Of a stretch of 64,000 nt of DNA, positions 59,329-64,000 are shown piece after piece. Under the pieces are notes generated by a model, which was not told where the DNA came from, searched no databases, and worked only from the letters and a program-made list of their open reading frames with translations. The stretch covers positions 1 to 64,000 of the forward strand of contig JBGAGP010000010.1 of NCBI GenBank assembly GCA_044226685.1. Direction: 5' to 3'. The stretch's first letter is position 1; every line of letters begins with the position of its first letter. The position numbers and the translations under genes were made by a program. The DNA comes from Dongia_A sp044226685 (GTDB lineage Bacteria > Pseudomonadota > Alphaproteobacteria > Dongiales > Dongiaceae).

Positions 59329-60429
59329 CTACAGCATCTTCTTGCGCTGCTGGCCCATCATGAAGGTGTCGTAGGTGCTCTCCGACACCTGCAGCCACAG
59401 GTACTGGTCGGCGCGGAACGCCATCATCGCGTCGTGGATCTTCTTGAACGGCGCGTTGCTGGCCGACATCTCGGCATAGGTGTCCTTGGCCGCGTTGAAG
59501 GCCGCTTCCATCACATCCTGCGGATAGGGACGCAGCTTGGCGCCGCCGGCGACGAGCTTCTTCACCGCCTCCGGATTGCGGGCGTCGTATTTCGCCAGCA
59601 TGTCGCAGTTCGCCGCCTGGCTCGCCGACAGGACCAGCGACTGATAGGTCTTCGGCAGTTCCGCCCACTTGGCGGAGTTGACCATGACATGGAGCATGGC
59701 CCCGCCTTCCCACCAGCCGGGGTAGTAGTAGAACGGCGCCACCTTGTTGAAGCCGAGCTTCTCGTCGTCATAGGGGCCGACCCATTCGGCCGCGTCGATG
59801 GTGCCCTTCTCAAGCGCCGGGTAGATGTCGCCGCCGGCGATCTGCTGCGGCACCACGCCGAGCTTGGAGATGACCTTGCCGCCGAAGCCACCGATGCGCA
59901 TCTTCACGCCGTTGAGGTCGGCGACCGACTTGATCTCCTTGCGGAACCAGCCGCCCATCTGGGCGCCGGTGTTGCCGCAAGGGAAGCCGACCAGGTTGTG
60001 AGCGCCCCAGAACTCGTTCATCAGGTCGATGCCGCCGCCGAAATACATCCAGGCGTTCTGCATCCGGGCATTGAGGCCGAACGGCACCGCGGTGCCGAAG
60101 GCGAAGGTCGGATCCTTGCCCCAGTAGTAGTAGGTCGCGGTGTGGCACATCTCGATCGAGCCCTTGCCGACCTCGTTGGCGGCTTCGAGGCCCGGGGCGA
60201 TCTCGCCCGCCGGGAAGACCTGGATCTGGAACTTGTTGTCGGTCGCGTCGGCGATGTATTTGCTGAAGGTTTCCGCCGCGCCGTAGATCGTGTCCAGGCT
60301 CTTGGGGAAGCTGGAGGTCAGGCGCCACTTGATCTCCGGCGCGCTCTGCGCGATGGCGGGGGCGGCGATCGTCGTGGCTGCCGCCGCGGCGCCAAGACCG
60401 GCCGTGGCGATGAAGGTTCTTCTCTTCAT
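59329..60429 (-). CDS. dctP: TRAP transporter substrate-binding protein (TakP-like)
   Basis: A 366-residue periplasmic binding protein with a twin-arginine-like signal (MKRRTFIATAGLGAAAAA) ending at 'AIA-QSAPEI'. 'GDIYPALEKGTIDAAEWVGP' and 'YYYPGWWEGGAMLHVMVN' are the substrate and dimer regions of TakP-type proteins, which bind 2-oxo acids, and of related mannitol/chloroaromatic binders. 'GGFGGKVISKLGV' holds the conserved Arg just before it (KMRIGG). It converges with dctM on the opposite strand instead of sharing its operon. Confidence 0.88.
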   Translation of the reverse strand: MKRRTFIATAGLGAAAAATTIAAPAIAQSAPEIKWRLTSSFPKSLDTIYGAAETFSKYIADATDNKFQIQVFPAGEIAPGLEAANEVGKGSIEMCHTATYYYWGKDPTFAFGTAVPFGLNARMQNAWMYFGGGIDLMNEFWGAHNLVGFPCGNTGAQMGGWFRKEIKSVADLNGVKMRIGGFGGKVISKLGVVPQQIAGGDIYPALEKGTIDAAEWVGPYDDEKLGFNKVAPFYYYPGWWEGGAMLHVMVNSAKWAELPKTYQSLVLSASQAANCDMLAKYDARNPEAVKKLVAGGAKLRPYPQDVMEAAFNAAKDTYAEMSASNAPFKKIHDAMMAFRADQYLWLQVSESTYDTFMMGQQRKKML

Positions 60430-60581
60430 AATGCGTAGTTCCTCCCTGTGTGACGGGGCGGCGAATTCGCCCTTTCCCCATGCTTAATAATGTTTCCTCG
60501 CAGGCGGCCCCCTTCCCTTGACCGCCTGGAAACACGCCAATCTAGCTAACCCACGAAGCGGCAAAAAGACAAGCCGCAAGC

Positions 60582-60600
60582 CGCCGGACCATGTCCGGCG
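60582..60600 (-). terminator. Possible terminator after the CBS gene
   Basis: An eight-base stem CGCCGGAC with its complement has a three-base loop. A run of five T occurs only about 17 bases further on the minus strand, so this is a weak call. It lies 34 bases past the CBS-gene stop. Confidence 0.35.
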
Positions 60601-60634
60601 CGCCGATGGACGTGTTGCGCTGCGGTGACGATGC

Positions 60635-61066
60635 CTAGCCGCGGGCGATGTATTCCCGCAGCGACTGGCTCTCGGCCTCGGCGTCTTGCACCTTCTTCTT
60701 CACCACGTCGCCGATGGAGATCATGGCGACGATCCTGCCGCCCTGGCGGACCGGCAGGTGGCGGAATCGCCGCTGGGTCATCAGCGCCATGGCGCTGTCG
60801 ACGGTGTCCTCCGGCGAACAGCAGATGACGTCCTTGGTCATCAACTCGGCGACCGGGCGCTCCAGCGTTCCGGCCCCGTCATCGCCGATCGCGCGCACGA
60901 TGTCGCGCTCCGAGAGGATGCCGGCGATATCGCCGTTCGGCTTCAGCACCAGCAGCGCGCCGATGCGCTCGCGCGCCAGGACTTCCGCCGCCTGTTGCAG
61001 CGTCTGTTCCGGCCCGACGGTGATCATGCGTTGCGGTTTGTCCCGCAGCAGGTGTGCGATGGTCAT
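60635..61066 (-). CDS. Twin CBS-domain protein
   Basis: A 143-residue protein made of two CBS motifs. The first has 'GALLVLKPNGDIAGILSERD', the second 'RFRHLPVRQGGRIVAMISIGD'. Such stand-alone CBS pairs bind adenosine nucleotides (AMP, ATP or SAM) and often modulate enzymes. The start MTIAHLL fits the family, whereas the longer frame begins in the intergenic spacer. Unlinked to its neighbours. Confidence 0.85.
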   Translation of the reverse strand: MTIAHLLRDKPQRMITVGPEQTLQQAAEVLARERIGALLVLKPNGDIAGILSERDIVRAIGDDGAGTLERPVAELMTKDVICCSPEDTVDSAMALMTQRRFRHLPVRQGGRIVAMISIGDVVKKKVQDAEAESQSLREYIARG

Positions 61067-61198
61067 GTGCGCCTCCTCCTCATCCCTGAAGGTTGGGGGC
61101 CCCGATCCCGCGACTGGCGAAAAGTGTAGGTCCAATATTCCGGCGCCACAAGCGCGGGGAGGGGTGCATTCCTCGGCTTTCCGGCGTAGCATATTCGC

Positions 61199-61483
61199 AT
61201 GACGCCGAAGGAAGCCCTGCCCGATCCGCATACCCTGGCGCTGCAGGCCCTGGCCTGGCTGGCCAGCGACGAGGAGCGTCTGGTGCGTTTCCTGAACCTC
61301 TCAGGCCTCACCCCCGGAGGGCTGCGCCGCACCGCGACGGAGCCCGCTTCGCTGGGTGCCGTGCTCGACTATCTGCTGGCCTGGGAGCCGCTTTTGATGA
61401 GCTTTTCCGAGGAACACGGCGTGCCGCCGGAACTCATCGCGCAGTCGCGCCAGCGCCTGCCCGGCGCGCCTTTGTTGAACTGA
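61199..61483 (+). CDS. DUF3572 protein
   Basis: A 94-residue alphaproteobacterial protein of unknown function. 'ALQALAWLASDEERLVRFLN' and 'SGLTPGGLRR' near the N-terminus and 'AVLDYLLAWEPLLMSF' are family traits. It is helical and likely cytoplasmic. It converges with the lipoprotein hydrolase, three bases between their stops. Confidence 0.8.
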   Translation: MTPKEALPDPHTLALQALAWLASDEERLVRFLNLSGLTPGGLRRTATEPASLGAVLDYLLAWEPLLMSFSEEHGVPPELIAQSRQRLPGAPLLN

Positions 61484-61486
61484 GCC

Positions 61487-62487
61487 TTAGTCCAGGCTGT
61501 CCCTAACGGCGTTGGCGTCGGCGCCGCTCGGCAGCGGCGCTGCCGGATCGCGGATCCAGGCGGCGATGTCGTCGAACACCGTGTACTGCGTGTAGTCGCG
61601 CAGCAGCAGATGATAGCCGAAACGATAAATCCCGAGCCTGCCCTGATCCGGCGATAAGGGTTTGAAATGCGGCAGGGTCTGGTTCACCGCGTCGCGGCTC
61701 AAGATCGCCTCGCGCGCGCCGAACAGCGCCAGCCAGCGCGGATGCTCCAGCTTTGCCGCCGCGTCATAGGCGCTGCTCATCAGGTTGACCAGGCCATAAG
61801 CCGTGTCGATGCGGGTGTCCTTGATCACCAGGGGATCGCGACCGAGCGCGATCAGCGCGGCGCGGTTGCTGGAGGCCGGCGCATGAAAGCCGGTCGGACG
61901 CACCGTCATCCACGGCACCAGATGCGCCGAGGCCTCGAACACCGCGCGGCTGGGGGCGGAGATGGTCTGCCAGCCCCAGATCGCCGGGGCGGCGAGGATC
62001 AGCCCATCGGCCGGCGGCGGGTCGGCGCCCACGGCGGCGCTCATGATGACCGAGCCGCCCATGCTCTCACCCAGCAGATAGAGCGGCAGGCCGGGATGCC
62101 GCGCCTTGATCAGCCGGGCGGCGACGCGCAGATCGTCGATCAGCTGCGCCTCGCCGGGCCAGATGCCGTGCTGTGGGCTGGCGCCGAAGCCGCGCTGGTC
62201 ATAGGCGTAGAAGATGAAGCCGCGCCGGGCCATGCCCTTGCCGACGGCGGCGAGGCCCTTGGAATAGTCGTTGAAGCCGTGCAGGCCGAGAATGACCGCC
62301 TCGGCGGGGCGGTCCCAGGGCGCCCAAACGCGCAGCGGCAAATCGGCGCCATCGGCCATGTGGATGGCGTCCGGCTCCAGGCGCGGCGCATCGATCGGCG
62401 GGCCGATCTCCTGCAGCCGCGGCGCGCAGGCGGCAAGCGACAGCAACAAGAGGACGAGGGGCAGCCGGCGCGGGAAGCCGCCGCGCC

Positions 62488-62491
<4 letters not shown>
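61487..62491 (-). CDS. Lipoprotein alpha/beta hydrolase (monoacylglycerol lipase-like)
   Basis: A 334-residue hydrolase. The N-terminus has a lipoprotein signal with lipobox LAAC (about residues 18-21), so it is membrane-attached. 'YAYDQRGFGASPQHGIWPG' and the nucleophile elbow 'LLGESMGGSVI' (Ser) are clear; Asp/His follow near 'ALFGAREAILSRDAV' and 'GYHLLLRDYTQ'. It overlaps the ABC ATPase gene by four bases. Substrate is unknown; a lipid or ester is likely. Confidence 0.8.
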
Positions 62492-63468
<977 letters not shown>

Positions 63469-63625
63469 GTCTGGGTCAGCCGGGAATTTGATGGACTGTA
63501 GGGCTTTTCCGCGCCGCGGGGCGGTTGTCTGCTCTGGGCCGCATGGGTATCATCCGCCCGGCACAGGGTCAACGCCGCGCCCCGCTTTCCGGCGGGCAGC
63601 AGCGGCGCAACGGAGAATGGGAAAC

Positions 63626-63805
63626 ATGCAACCTTTCGAGGTGATCGAGGTCGAAACCACGCAAGTCGCCTGCGATGGCGGCGGCGGGCCGCTCGGCCAT
63701 CCGCGGGTCTATTTGACCCTGAGCAAGGAAGGGGAAATCGAGTGCCCCTATTGCAGCCGCAAATACGTGCTGAAGCAAGGCGCGCGTGCAGCGGCAGGGC
63801 ATTGA
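63626..63805 (+). CDS. CHCC zinc-finger protein (NDUFS6-like)
   Basis: A 59-residue protein with 'VACDGGGGPLGHPRVYLTL' and 'IECPYCSRKYVL', giving the Cys-His-Cys-Cys ligand set of the zf-CHCC family. The family includes the complex I accessory NDUFS6. The ATG at MQPFEV is preferred with GGAGA nine bases upstream; an ATG nine bases earlier is possible. It lies 76 bases before polA. Confidence 0.82.
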   Translation: MQPFEVIEVETTQVACDGGGGPLGHPRVYLTLSKEGEIECPYCSRKYVLKQGARAAAGH

Positions 63806-63881
63806 CCCGCGCGACTGCTGCCGGCGCCTGACCATCCATCCGCGTATGGCCGCAATCCGGCCCCACTGAAATCCAGGCGCC

Positions 63882-64000
63882 ATGTCAAAGCCAAAACACG
63901 TCTATCTGATCGACGGCTCGGGCTACATCTTCCGGGCCTTCCACGCGCTGCCGCCGTTGAGCCGCGCCGACGGCACCCAGGTGAACGCCGTGCTCGGCTT
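63882..64000 (+). CDS. polA: DNA polymerase I, partial (cut by the window end)
   Basis: The first 39 codons are visible. 'VYLIDGSGYIFRAFHALPPL' is the N-terminal 5'-3' exonuclease signature with its first metal-binding Asp. The gene continues past base 64000, so nothing can be said of the polymerase domain. Confidence 0.92.
   Translation, partial: MSKPKHVYLIDGSGYIFRAFHALPPLSRADGTQVNAVLG

Overview
The window is high-GC DNA packed with genes and reads as an alphaproteobacterium, most likely a Rhodospirillales-type heterotroph. The grounds are a ccoNOQP-ccoGHIS high-affinity oxidase locus, a class I PHA synthase, sarcosine-oxidase-type N-methylglutamate genes, DUF3572 and CHCC zinc-finger proteins of alphaproteobacterial type, and polA at the right edge. 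The exact taxon cannot be read from the sequence. Ordinary household genes are few. Most of the window is catabolic, transport and regulatory modules.

Layout. 0.3-4.4 kb: a surface-polysaccharide fragment on the plus strand (glycosyltransferase, ABC exporter, dTDP-4-dehydrorhamnose reductase-like protein). 4.4-5.3 kb: two small unknown genes. 5.4-23.8 kb, all minus strand: a methylamine locus with the indirect N-methylglutamate pathway. mgdA-mgdB-mgdC-mgdD (N-methylglutamate dehydrogenase) is followed by a GlxA-type regulator, an uncharacterised ATP-grasp ligase, a PAS protein, an XRE-cupin regulator, mgsA-mgsB-mgsC (N-methylglutamate synthase), gmaS (gamma-glutamylmethylamide synthetase), an Amt transporter, and a set of four tiny membrane proteins with an APC permease. 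Together these should import methylamine, trap it as gamma-glutamylmethylamide, convert it to N-methylglutamate and oxidise off the methyl group.

24-31.9 kb: a universal stress protein, a WYL regulator, a two-component system (hybrid kinase, LuxR-type regulator, CheY-like regulator and a cysteine-free periplasmic protein) and phaC. 31.9-42 kb: the cbb3 oxidase structural and assembly genes with a flavodoxin-like protein, an extra 62-residue membrane protein, a DUF2189 protein and a DsbD_2-type membrane protein. 42-55.4 kb: a sugar-acid catabolic locus. It has a hydratase, a GntR/FadR regulator with a NanR-like operator, a monooxygenase-fold protein, an HpcH-type aldolase, a D-2-hydroxyacid dehydrogenase, a complete CUT1 ABC importer, a D-apionate lactonase-like protein, OtnK-like kinase, OtnC-like aldolase and DenD-like dehydrogenase.

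55.5-64 kb: a DUF72 protein, tRNA-Arg(CCG), a three-gene TRAP importer of the 2-oxoacid (TakP) type, a CBS protein, DUF3572, a lipoprotein hydrolase coupled to an ABC ATPase, a CHCC zinc-finger protein and the start of polA. The least explained parts are the small-protein transport module at 5.4-8.3 kb, the ATP-grasp ligase at 15.9-17.4 kb, and the apparently hybrid apionate/erythronate pathway at 50.4-55.4 kb.
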